A stretch of 17,378 nt of DNA from NCBI GenBank assembly GCA_050744165.1, contig JBOGGN010000228.1, forward strand, positions 1 through 17,378, read 5' to 3'. Origin of the DNA: JBOGGN01 sp050744165 (GTDB lineage: Bacteria > Actinomycetota > Acidimicrobiia > Acidimicrobiales > Palsa-688). The position numbers and the translations under genes are program-made. Positions 1-6,803 of the stretch are shown piece after piece; within the stretch, counting starts at the first letter, position 1; each line of letters starts with the position of its first letter. Below the pieces are notes generated by a model. That model had not been told where the DNA came from. It saw nothing but the letters and a program-made list of their open reading frames with translations, and ran no database searches.

Positions 1-102
1 CTGCAACCGACGTTCGACGTGGTCGGCGAGGTCCTTTTCCCGGTGACTCTCGGAGGCGATGGCCACCAAGTCGGCCGTGCGCGCCAGCAGGTCGGGCGTC
101 AT
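1..102 (-). CDS. dapE: Succinyl-diaminopimelate desuccinylase, N-terminal 34 residues (cut by window edge)
   Basis: Only the first 34 codons are inside the window; the frame is still open at base 1. The start (MTPDLLARTADLVAIASES) resembles the N-terminus of M20-family DapE peptidases, where a short helix leads into the 'LV.I.S.S' segment. The family removes succinate from N-succinyl-LL-diaminopimelate in the cytoplasm, using zinc ions. The metal-binding residues lie outside the window. The ATG at 102-100 follows the dapD stop by 4 bp, so the gene is the next cistron of the same operon and would catalyse the step after DapC. The call rests on N-terminal similarity plus position after dapD and dapC; another M20 peptidase cannot be fully excluded. 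Confidence 0.8.
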   Translation of the reverse strand, partial: MTPDLLARTADLVAIASESHREKDLADHVERRLQ

Positions 103-106
103 CGAC

Positions 107-931
107 TCACGTCGAAACGCCCTCTTCCCGCAGCAGGTCGTTCAGCTTGGCGCTGTCGTGGCGCTGGCCGGGCGTCAGGCGGCGGATCACGAGGATGCAG
201 GGAAGGCCGAATTCGCCGCCGGCGAAGGTGCGGCGCCGGCTGGCCGTGACCCCGACGCACCATGGCGGGACCACGCCCCGGGACAGTTCCTCGCCGGTCT
301 GGGCGTCGATCACCGGGATAGCCCGGTTGAGCACGCACCCCTCGCCGAGCACCGCCCCGTCGCCCACCCGTGCCCCCTGGGTGATCATGCAGCGACTGCC
401 GATCAGGGCCTCGTCGCCGATGATGACCGGCGCCGCCTGCGGCGGCTCCAGGACTCCGCCGATGCCGACGCCCCCGGAGAGGTGAACGTTGGCCCCGATT
501 TGGGCGCAGGAACCGACGGTCGCCCAGGTGTAGACCATGGTGTTGGCCCCCACCCGGGCGCCGATGTTGACAAAGCTCGGCATCAGGATGACCCCGCGCT
601 CGATGTAGCTGCCCCAGCGGGCGATGGCGCCGGGGACGGCCCGCACGCCGAGGCCGGTGAAGCCACGCTTCAGGGGGATCTTGTCGGCGTACTGGAAGGC
701 GCCGTTGTCAATGGTCTCGACGGCCGCCAGCTTGAAGAACAGGAGGATGGCTTCCTTCAACCACTCGTGCACCAGCACCGATCCGTCTCTCGCCACCTCC
801 GCCACCCGGGTGTCGCCCCGGTCGAGGGTGTCGATGGCCTGGCGCACGGTGGCCATGGCATCGGCGTCGCCGGGCACCACCTCGGCCCGCCGGGTCCACA
901 GGTCCTCGATCGTCGCTTGGAGATCGGCCAC
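107..931 (-). CDS. dapD: 2,3,4,5-tetrahydropyridine-2,6-dicarboxylate N-succinyltransferase, E. coli-type
   Basis: This 274-residue protein has the length of E. coli DapD and aligns with it from the first residue (VADLQATIEDLWTRRAE against MQQLQNIIETAFERRAE), which is why the GTG at 931 is chosen; an in-frame CTG at 949 is an alternative. The family transfers succinyl from succinyl-CoA to tetrahydrodipicolinate in lysine/DAP synthesis. The C-terminal half is a left-handed beta-helix of hexapeptide repeats including GSCAQIGANVHLSGGVGIGG (residues 140-159). Oddities: the position of E. coli Asp141 (MVDTWATVGS) is Tyr134 (codon TAC), and that of Glu189 is Met182 (SRCMITQG). Actinobacterial DapD of the M. 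tuberculosis kind is a different, longer sequence. The gene sits 38 bp after dapC and 4 bp before dapE. Family membership is certain; catalytic competence is an open question. Confidence 0.93.
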   Translation of the reverse strand: MADLQATIEDLWTRRAEVVPGDADAMATVRQAIDTLDRGDTRVAEVARDGSVLVHEWLKEAILLFFKLAAVETIDNGAFQYADKIPLKRGFTGLGVRAVPGAIARWGSYIERGVILMPSFVNIGARVGANTMVYTWATVGSCAQIGANVHLSGGVGIGGVLEPPQAAPVIIGDEALIGSRCMITQGARVGDGAVLGEGCVLNRAIPVIDAQTGEELSRGVVPPWCVGVTASRRRTFAGGEFGLPCILVIRRLTPGQRHDSAKLNDLLREEGVST

Positions 932-969
932 GGCGCGAACGTAGTGCAGGAAACCGACGGCTCCTGGGC

Positions 970-2112
970 CTAGCTGCGCAAGCCGAGCCGCCGAGCCACC
1001 AACTCCAGGCGGTCGAGCGGCTGGACCATCGCCACCCGGATATAGCCGGCACCGGCTGCGCCATAGATATCCCCGGGCGAGACCAAGGCGCCTCCTTCGG
1101 CCGCCAGGCGCTCGGCAAACCCCCAGGCATCGCCTCCGGGCACACGGGCCCACAGGTAGAAACCACCCTCTGGCATCGCGGCGTCCACGCCCAGGCGCTC
1201 CAGAATCGCCGACATCGCCGCCAACCGTTCCCGGTAGCGGCCCCGCTGCACCTCGACGTGATCGACATCGCCGAGGGCCGCGACGGCGGCCAGCTGGACG
1301 GGCCCAGGCGCCATCATGCCGACGTGCTTGCGAACCTCTCGCAGGTAGTTCACCAACTCCGGGTCGCCCGCATACCATCCAAGGCGCAGACCGGCCAGGT
1401 TGGATCGCTTGGAAAGGGAATGGACGGCGACGACCCCATCGAGCCCGCTCGACAACACCGTCTGCGCGGGACCGGACCAGGTGAACTCGGCGTAGCACTC
1501 GTCGGAAAACACGGGAACGCCGTGTTCCCGGCCCCACCGGGCGGCGGCCGCCAGGTCGTCGCACTGGCCCGCGGGATTACCGGGGCTGTTGACCCACAAC
1601 ACCAGCGCCCGCTCCGCGTCGGCGTCGGTGATGGCGTGCAGGTTGAGTCGGAAGGCGCCGTCGACGGGCACCGCAACGGGCCGGCACCCGGCCAGGATGG
1701 CGCCCATCTCGTAGGTCGGGTAGGCAACGGCCGGGTGCAGCACCGTGTCCCGCCCCGGCGAGCGCAGGTGCAGCCACTGCGGCAGAGTCCCGACGAACTC
1801 CTTGGTGCCAATGCACACAGCGATGGCGTTGGCCGGCACCGAGACCCCAAAGCGGTCGTGGAACCATCGAGCGATAGCCTCCCGCAACGCCGGCGATCCG
1901 ACGGACGGCGGGTACCCCCGCACCGTGCCCGCAGCGTCGGCTTGGGCCAGCGCCACCAGCACCGACGGTGGCGGCGGGTCGGTCGGGGTGCCGATGGACA
2001 GATCGACCAGCCCTCCGGGAAGCGAGGCCGCCTTGGCCTTGGCCAGGTCGAGCTTCTCGTAGGGGTAGATGGGCGGAACGAAACCCGTGAGTGCCTCCGG
2101 TCCGGCACTCAC
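970..2112 (-). CDS. dapC: N-succinyldiaminopimelate aminotransferase (class I/II PLP enzyme)
   Basis: This 380-residue fold-type I aminotransferase has the order of motifs expected of actinobacterial DapC: YPYEKLDLAKAKA and VDLSIGTPTDPP near the N-terminus (residues 16-47), NSPGNPAG with Asn175, DECY with Asp204 and Tyr207, SLSKRSN with the PLP lysine at Lys235, and the substrate-carboxylate Arg at 359 (YIRVAMV). The family moves an amino group from glutamate to N-succinyl-2-amino-6-ketopimelate. The start is the GTG at 2112, whose GTGA overlaps the hflX TGA by 4 bp; 31 extra upstream codons in the same frame lie inside hflX and look like read-through of the hflX tail. Position between hflX and dapD supports DapC over other class I aminotransferases. 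Confidence 0.9.
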   Translation of the reverse strand: MSAGPEALTGFVPPIYPYEKLDLAKAKAASLPGGLVDLSIGTPTDPPPPSVLVALAQADAAGTVRGYPPSVGSPALREAIARWFHDRFGVSVPANAIAVCIGTKEFVGTLPQWLHLRSPGRDTVLHPAVAYPTYEMGAILAGCRPVAVPVDGAFRLNLHAITDADAERALVLWVNSPGNPAGQCDDLAAAARWGREHGVPVFSDECYAEFTWSGPAQTVLSSGLDGVVAVHSLSKRSNLAGLRLGWYAGDPELVNYLREVRKHVGMMAPGPVQLAAVAALGDVDHVEVQRGRYRERLAAMSAILERLGVDAAMPEGGFYLWARVPGGDAWGFAERLAAEGGALVSPGDIYGAAGAGYIRVAMVQPLDRLELVARRLGLRS

Positions 2113-3449
2113 GGCGCGCCCTCGCCGTGCGGTGGCGAACCCGAGTTCACCGGCCGAGCCGCGTCGGAGCCCACCGGCCGAGCGGCGTCGGAGCCCACCG
2201 CCCACTGCCGGAATCGTGCCGCCCCCGCCTGATCCAGCCGAACCCGCAACTCGGCGGCGGCCGCCAGATGGCGCTCCACCAGCACCTCGCCCTCCCGGTG
2301 GACGGCGGCCAGGATGTCGCCCCGGTCGTAGGGGACGACGAGCTCCACCACCCGAGCCATGGCCCGAAGCCGATCCCCGAGGGCCTCCAGCAGGGTGTCG
2401 ACCCCATCACCGGTACGGGCCGAGATGGTCACCGAGCCCGGGTACCGCTCCGCCAGCCGCTTGGCCTCGGTGGTGGCATCGGCCTTGTTGAACGCCAGCA
2501 GCTCGGGCAGTCCGTCGGCGCCGATCTCGGCCAGCACCGTCCGCACGGCGTCGATCTGGGCGGCCGGGTTGGCGGCCGAGGAATCGACCACGTGGATCAG
2601 CAGGTCGGATTGGTTCACCACCTCCAGCGTGCTGCGGAACGCCTCGACCAGCTGGTGGGGCAGCTTGCGGACGAACCCCACAGTGTCCGACACCAGAACC
2701 GACTCGCCGCCGGGCAGCGCCAGACGTCGGGTCCTCGGGTCCAAGGTGGCAAACAACCGGTCCTCCACCAGCACCCCGGCGTTGGTCAGGTGGTTGAGGA
2801 GGGTCGACTTTCCGGCGTTGGTGTACCCGACCAGCGAGACCGTCGACAGGCGGCTCCGAGCCCGGGCCTTCAGTTGCACCCGACGCGTGCGGGTGACCTC
2901 TTTCAGCTCCGCCTCCAGCTTCGTCATGCGGCGGACCAAGCGACGCCGGTCGACCTCCAGCTGCGTCTCGCCCGGTCCTCTGGTACCGATGCCGCCGGCC
3001 TGCTGCGACAGCGCCTTGCCCTTCCCCCGCAGCCGGGGCAGGCGGTAGCGCAGCTGCGCCAGCTCCACCTGCGCCTTGCCCTCCCGGGTGTGGGCGTTCT
3101 GGGCGAAGATGTCGAGGATCACCGCGGTCCGGTCGATGGCGGTACGGCCCAGGATCTTCTCCAGGTTGCGGGATTGGGCCGGCGTCAGCTCGTCGTCAAA
3201 GACGACCGTGTCGGCGTCCACTTCGACGGCCAAGTCCCGCAGTTCGGCGGCCTTGCCGGAGCCAATCAACGTCGCCGGGTCGGCGCTGTCCCGCCGCTGC
3301 AGCACTCGAGCCGCCTCGTCGGCCCCGGCGGTGTCCACTAGCAGCGCCAACTCCTCGAGGTGGTCCTCGGCGACGGCCAGCGATGCCCCGCCGAAGGCCA
3401 CCCCGACGAGAACGATCTTCTCCCGGAAACTGCGTTCGATCAGGCTCAT
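2109..3449 (-). CDS. hflX: GTPase HflX
   Basis: This 446-residue HflX GTPase has the N-terminal HflX domain (residues 10-180, with the glycine-rich GGIGTRGPGETQLE at 152-165), then a G domain: G1 GYTNAGKS at 208-215, G3 DTVGF at 255-259, G4 NKAD at 321-324 and G5 SA near 343. HflX binds the 50S ribosome and can split stalled or hibernating ribosomes. The ATG at 3449 overlaps the dapF stop as ATGA, with AGGAGG 11 bases upstream. The protein ends in an unusual tail with a duplicated VGSDAARP encoded by a 24-bp tandem repeat at 2151-2198; the family fold is probably complete before it, near FRQW. The dapF-hflX order also occurs in other Actinobacteria. Confidence 0.96.
   Translation of the reverse strand: MSLIERSFREKIVLVGVAFGGASLAVAEDHLEELALLVDTAGADEAARVLQRRDSADPATLIGSGKAAELRDLAVEVDADTVVFDDELTPAQSRNLEKILGRTAIDRTAVILDIFAQNAHTREGKAQVELAQLRYRLPRLRGKGKALSQQAGGIGTRGPGETQLEVDRRRLVRRMTKLEAELKEVTRTRRVQLKARARSRLSTVSLVGYTNAGKSTLLNHLTNAGVLVEDRLFATLDPRTRRLALPGGESVLVSDTVGFVRKLPHQLVEAFRSTLEVVNQSDLLIHVVDSSAANPAAQIDAVRTVLAEIGADGLPELLAFNKADATTEAKRLAERYPGSVTISARTGDGVDTLLEALGDRLRAMARVVELVVPYDRGDILAAVHREGEVLVERHLAAAAELRVRLDQAGAARFRQWAVGSDAARPVGSDAARPVNSGSPPHGEGAP
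2151..2198 (-). repeat. 24-bp tandem duplication in the 3' end of hflX
   Basis: Two adjacent 24-bp copies (2151-2174 and 2175-2198) differ at one base. They encode VGSDAARP twice in the hflX tail, just before the dapC start. This looks like a recent slippage duplication in a region with little constraint. Confidence 0.85.
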
Positions 3450-4381
3450 GGCGCGCCCACGGCCTCCTCTCGACAGTGCTCGGCATCATCCGCCGACTCC
3501 AGCTCGGCGCCGGCGGCACGAGCCGCCGACCTCACCTCGACCTGACACCGAGCGACGCGGACCGAGGGCCCCGACAGGCTCACCGCTCCGTCGCCGCCCA
3601 TCTCGACCAAGGCGTCGCCGCCGGGCTGGTGGACCGTCACCCGCCGACCGACCCGGCCCCAGTGATGCATCGCCACCGCCGCCGCGCAGGCACCGGTCCC
3701 GCAGGCCAGCGTCTCGCCCACACCCCGCTCCCAGACCCGCATGGTGATCTCGTCGGCTCCCGGGCCGAGGGCGACGAACTCCACGTTCTGGCGCTCCGGG
3801 ACCGCTCGCTCCAGATCGGGCCCCAGCGCTTCGACGGCGATGGTCCCCGGGTCTCGGCCGAGCACCACCAGATGCGGGTTGCCCATGTCGACACGGAGCT
3901 GGCCGTGGCCGACGTTGCACCGCTCGCCCTCCCCGGACACCACGGGCCGGCCCATCTCGACCGACGCCCACACCTCCCGGGCGGGACCGACGCCGTCGGT
4001 AACACCGCTGAGCGGGCGCACCGTGACCCGCCGGGGCCCGGCGGACGTCGCCACCACGAACGGCGATGCCGCCGTCACCAGCCCCGCGTCGAGGGCGCCA
4101 TGGGCCAGGCACCGCATCCCGTTACCCGACATCTCGGCCGGGCTCCCGTCGGCGTTGCGCAGCTCGAACACGAGGACCGCCTCGTCCGGCAAGGCGTCGT
4201 CGCCGTCCCCCCAGAGCGGCGGCCGCGTGACCCGAATGAGGCCGTCGGCGCCGATCCCCCGGTGCCGGGCGCACACCCGCCGCGCCAGGTCGGCCGAGAT
4301 CGGCGAGGTCCCCTCGATGTCGAGGAGGACCAGGAAATCGTTGCCCAAGCCGTGGTACTTGGCGAGCGAGAGGGTCGTCAT
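3446..4381 (-). CDS. dapF: Diaminopimelate epimerase with Ser at the first catalytic position
   Basis: This 311-residue DapF homologue would interconvert LL- and meso-diaminopimelate. Recognisable blocks are GLGNDF (11-16), GIGADGL (42-48), NADGS (76-80), SGNGMRC (85-91), GNPHLVVL (167-174) and ERGVGETLACGTGACA (218-233) with the catalytic Cys227. The usual first block is CGNG, where Cys (Cys73 in E. coli and H. influenzae) is the other acid/base. Here it is Ser85, codon TCG at 4129-4127. A different Cys is present at 91. The ATG at 4381 overlaps the miaA TGA (ATGA) and is preceded by GGAGG five bases upstream, making the start firm. A roughly 30-residue C-terminal tail is poorly conserved. 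The operon context argues for a DAP role; related racemase-fold enzymes with other substrates are the alternative. Confidence 0.9.
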   Translation of the reverse strand: MTTLSLAKYHGLGNDFLVLLDIEGTSPISADLARRVCARHRGIGADGLIRVTRPPLWGDGDDALPDEAVLVFELRNADGSPAEMSGNGMRCLAHGALDAGLVTAASPFVVATSAGPRRVTVRPLSGVTDGVGPAREVWASVEMGRPVVSGEGERCNVGHGQLRVDMGNPHLVVLGRDPGTIAVEALGPDLERAVPERQNVEFVALGPGADEITMRVWERGVGETLACGTGACAAAVAMHHWGRVGRRVTVHQPGGDALVEMGGDGAVSLSGPSVRVARCQVEVRSAARAAGAELESADDAEHCREEAVGAP

Positions 4382-5313
4382 GGCTGCCTCCAGTCTCCCA
4401 GCAGCGCGGGAACAACGACGAGTGGATTCTCCACCGCCCCGTACCAGGTGACGCGCGGGTCCCGCCGCCACCACACCCGCTGCCGGCGGGCGAAGGCCTT
4501 GGTCCGCCGCACCGCCTCTGTCGCCGCCGCGGCCAAGTCCACCCCGGTTTCGAGATGGCTGAGCACCTCCCGGTAGCCGAGCGCCTGGCGGGCGGTGCGG
4601 GACAAGCCGCCCGGCCGGCCCGCCAACGCCGCCGCTTCGTCAACCAAGCCGGCCGCCAGCATGGCCTGAAACCGCTCTTCGATCCGCCGCCCGACCACCG
4701 CCCGGGGCAGCCACAGCCCCGCCACCTTGAACCGGTTGGGGGGATAAGCGCCAAGACCCGGGCCGAAGCTGGAAAAAGGGCGGCCACTCCCGACCGTGAC
4801 CTCCAGAGCCCGCACGACCCGGCGCCGGTTAGAGGGCTCCATCCGCGACGCGGCCAGAGGGTCGAGGGCCACCAGCCGCCGGTACAGGGAGGCGGTGTCG
4901 GGCTCGGCCTCGAGCTCAGCTCGCACCTCCGGGAAGCGACCGGGTGGCGTCAAGCGGTCCACCACCGCCTGGAAGTACAGGCCGCTGCCCCCGACCAGCA
5001 GCGCCCGGGCGCCCCGGGCTTCGACGTCGGCCAGGGCCGCCTCGGCGGCGCCCTGGAAGCCAGTCACCGTGAAGTCCTCGTCGGGCGAGGCCCCGTCCAG
5101 CAGGTGGTGGCGCACCTCGGCCCGGTCGGCGGAGGACGGTTTGGCGGTGCCGATGTCCATGCCCCGGTACACCTGCATGGAATCGACGCAGAGGATCTCC
5201 ACCGGCGGCGCCTCCGTCGAGGCCAGCGCCCGGGCCAGCGCCATGGCCACCTCCGACTTCCCTGAAGCGGTACAGCCGACCAGCGCCAGGTGCCGGTACT
5301 GCGGCTCGCTCAG
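4378..5313 (-). CDS. miaA: tRNA dimethylallyltransferase, probable CTG start
   Basis: MiaA attaches a dimethylallyl group to N6 of A37 in tRNAs reading UNN codons, making i6A, the substrate of MiaB. Features seen: P-loop GCTASGKS at 13-20, DSMQVYRGMDIGTAKPS, HHLLDGASPDEDF, VGGSGLYF, QALGYREVL, and a basic FARRQRVWWRRDPR near the C-terminus, in family order. The 311-residue length is normal. No ATG or GTG lies between the miaB stop and the P-loop. The best start is the CTG at 5313-5311, which forms CTGA with the miaB stop and has GGAGG four bases upstream, matching the ATGA/GTGA overlaps further down the operon. The alternative, a TTG at 5379, would overlap miaB by 70 bp and has no ribosome-binding site. 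Confidence 0.93.
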   Translation of the reverse strand: MSEPQYRHLALVGCTASGKSEVAMALARALASTEAPPVEILCVDSMQVYRGMDIGTAKPSSADRAEVRHHLLDGASPDEDFTVTGFQGAAEAALADVEARGARALLVGGSGLYFQAVVDRLTPPGRFPEVRAELEAEPDTASLYRRLVALDPLAASRMEPSNRRRVVRALEVTVGSGRPFSSFGPGLGAYPPNRFKVAGLWLPRAVVGRRIEERFQAMLAAGLVDEAAALAGRPGGLSRTARQALGYREVLSHLETGVDLAAAATEAVRRTKAFARRQRVWWRRDPRVTWYGAVENPLVVVPALLGDWRQP

Positions 5314-6779
5314 ACCGCCTCCACGGGAATGCGCGTCCGGGCGCGGGGCCGGGCGGTCACCTCGACCACCTCGCCGCAAAGAAAATGGGGCGCCGCCCGC
5401 TGAATACGGGCCGACGCCCAGGTGCCCGCCGTCAGCCCGGGCGCGCTCGGGAGGTGAACCAGCTTGTTCTGCGCCGTGCGCCCGCTGACCGCAGCGCCGT
5501 CGCGCTTACTCGGGCCCTCGATCAAGACCTCCTCGACCCGCCCGACCCGGGCCTGGTGCTTGGCCAAGGCGGAGCGCTCCACTACCACCCGCAGGCGGGC
5601 GAAGCGCTCCGCCGCCACCTCGGGCGCAACAAAGTCCTCCGTCCGCGCCGCCGCCTCTGTCCCCGGCCGGGGCGAGTAAATGAAGGTGTAGGCGCTGTCG
5701 TACTCGGCCAGAGCGGCCACCTCGAGCGTGCGCTCGAAGTCGTCGTCGGTCTCGCCGGGAAACCCGACGATGATGTCGGTCGTCACCGCCAGATCGTCAA
5801 CCGCCGCCCGGGCCGCCGCCAGCCGCTCCAGGTAGCGGGCCGCGGTGTAGCCCCGGTGCATGGCCCGCAGCGTCCGGTCGCTGCCCGCCTGCAGCGGCAG
5901 GTGCAGGTGGGGGCACACTTCGGTCACCTCGGCCATGGCGGCGATGACGTCGGGCCGCAGGTCCTTCGGGTGGGGGCTGGTAAAGCGGACCCGGCGGACG
6001 CCATCGACGGCGGACGTCGCCCGCAGCAAGTCGGCGAACAAGGGCCGGGCCCGGGGTCGCTCGTCGCCGACCCAGGGAGCACCGACCCGGGCCCTCGCCG
6101 ATCGCCAGGCCGGGTCTCGCAAGAGGGCGGTGGTCAGATCCCGGCCGTAGGAGTTCACGTTCTGGCCGAGCAGGGTGACTTCGACGGTGCCGCGCGACGC
6201 CAGGGCCTCGACCTCCTCGACGACCTGGCCGAACGGCCGGCTGATCTCGGCGCCTCGCACGGCGGGCACGATGCAGAAGGCGCAGCTGTTGTCGCAGCCG
6301 ATCTGGATGGTGATCCATGCCGCATGAGTGAGCTCCCGGTGCACGGGCAGCGCCGAGGGAAATCTCGACTCCTCGTCGAGGGCCGCCGACTCCCAGATCT
6401 CCATGACCGGGCCATGCCCGCGCGACCGTTCGAGCAGGTCGGCCGCCCGGGACAGGTTGTGTGTGCCCCAGACGGCATCCACCCAAGGCGCCCGCCGCTG
6501 GATCAGGTCACGATCCTTCTGGGCCAGGCACCCCGCCACCGCGATCTGCAGGTCTGGCCGGCCCGCCTTGACCGCCCGCAGCTGGCCGAGGTTGCCGTAC
6601 AGCTTGTTGTCGGCGTTCTCTCGAATGCAACAGGTGTTCAGCACCACCACGTCGGCATCGTCGACCGCGTCGGCAGGCACCATACCCTCGGCTTCCAGGA
6701 GGCCCGCCAGGCGTTCGGAGTCGTGCTCGTTCATCTGGCAGCCGAAGGTACGGATCAGGTAGCGACGAGCCGGCTCCAC
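5310..6779 (-). CDS. miaB: tRNA-2-methylthio-N6-dimethylallyladenosine synthase (radical SAM methylthiotransferase)
   Basis: This 489-residue methylthiotransferase has the N-terminal UPF0004 domain with cluster ligands Cys14 (FGCQMNEHDSE), Cys50 (LNTCCIRENA) and Cys84 (AGCLAQ), then the radical SAM motif Cys162-x3-Cys166-x2-Cys169 (GCDNSCAFC), followed by IVPAVRG, and a C-terminal TRAM domain. FGCQMNEHDSE and NTCCIREN mark it as MiaB rather than RimO or MtaB. It adds methylthio to i6A37 made by MiaA, encoded next. The start is taken as GTG at 6779, eight bases after a TATCCT box, which suggests a leaderless transcript; no clear Shine-Dalgarno is seen. Residues about 215-243 form an Arg/Pro-rich insertion after GQNVNSYGRD that most MiaB proteins appear to lack. 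Confidence 0.96.
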   Translation of the reverse strand: MEPARRYLIRTFGCQMNEHDSERLAGLLEAEGMVPADAVDDADVVVLNTCCIRENADNKLYGNLGQLRAVKAGRPDLQIAVAGCLAQKDRDLIQRRAPWVDAVWGTHNLSRAADLLERSRGHGPVMEIWESAALDEESRFPSALPVHRELTHAAWITIQIGCDNSCAFCIVPAVRGAEISRPFGQVVEEVEALASRGTVEVTLLGQNVNSYGRDLTTALLRDPAWRSARARVGAPWVGDERPRARPLFADLLRATSAVDGVRRVRFTSPHPKDLRPDVIAAMAEVTEVCPHLHLPLQAGSDRTLRAMHRGYTAARYLERLAAARAAVDDLAVTTDIIVGFPGETDDDFERTLEVAALAEYDSAYTFIYSPRPGTEAAARTEDFVAPEVAAERFARLRVVVERSALAKHQARVGRVEEVLIEGPSKRDGAAVSGRTAQNKLVHLPSAPGLTAGTWASARIQRAAPHFLCGEVVEVTARPRARTRIPVEAV

Positions 6780-6787
6780 AGGCCGCG

Positions 6788-6793
6788 AGGATA
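6788..6793 (-). promoter_or_regulatory. Predicted -10 box for leaderless miaB transcript
   Basis: TATCCT fits TANNNT and ends eight bases before the miaB GTG, so initiation would fall at or next to the start codon. No convincing -35 box is seen. It shares two bases with the oppositely oriented box at 6792-6797. Confidence 0.45.
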
Positions 6794-6797
6794 CGTT
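6792..6797 (+). promoter_or_regulatory. Predicted -10 box for leaderless DUF2236 gene transcript
   Basis: TACGTT fits TANNNT and ends six bases before the GTG at 6804. No Shine-Dalgarno is evident upstream of that GTG, consistent with a leaderless message. No clear -35 box is visible. Confidence 0.42.
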
Positions 6798-6803
6798 GGC
6801 ACC

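Noticed and set aside
59..973. Long plus-strand open frames opposite dapD and other minus-strand genes
   Set aside because: They are GC-driven antisense frames with Arg/Pro/Gly/His-rich translations and no recognisable domains; the minus-strand frames match known families throughout.
932..1564. N-terminal extension of dapD through dapC
   Set aside because: The frame is open by chance; E. coli-type DapD begins at the position of the GTG at 931 and upstream residues have no similarity.
2113..2205. Upstream extension of dapC by 31 residues
   Set aside because: The extra residues (Arg/Gly/Ala repeats) are a frame-shifted reading of the hflX tail repeat; the GTGA overlap and the family N-terminus support the GTG at 2112.
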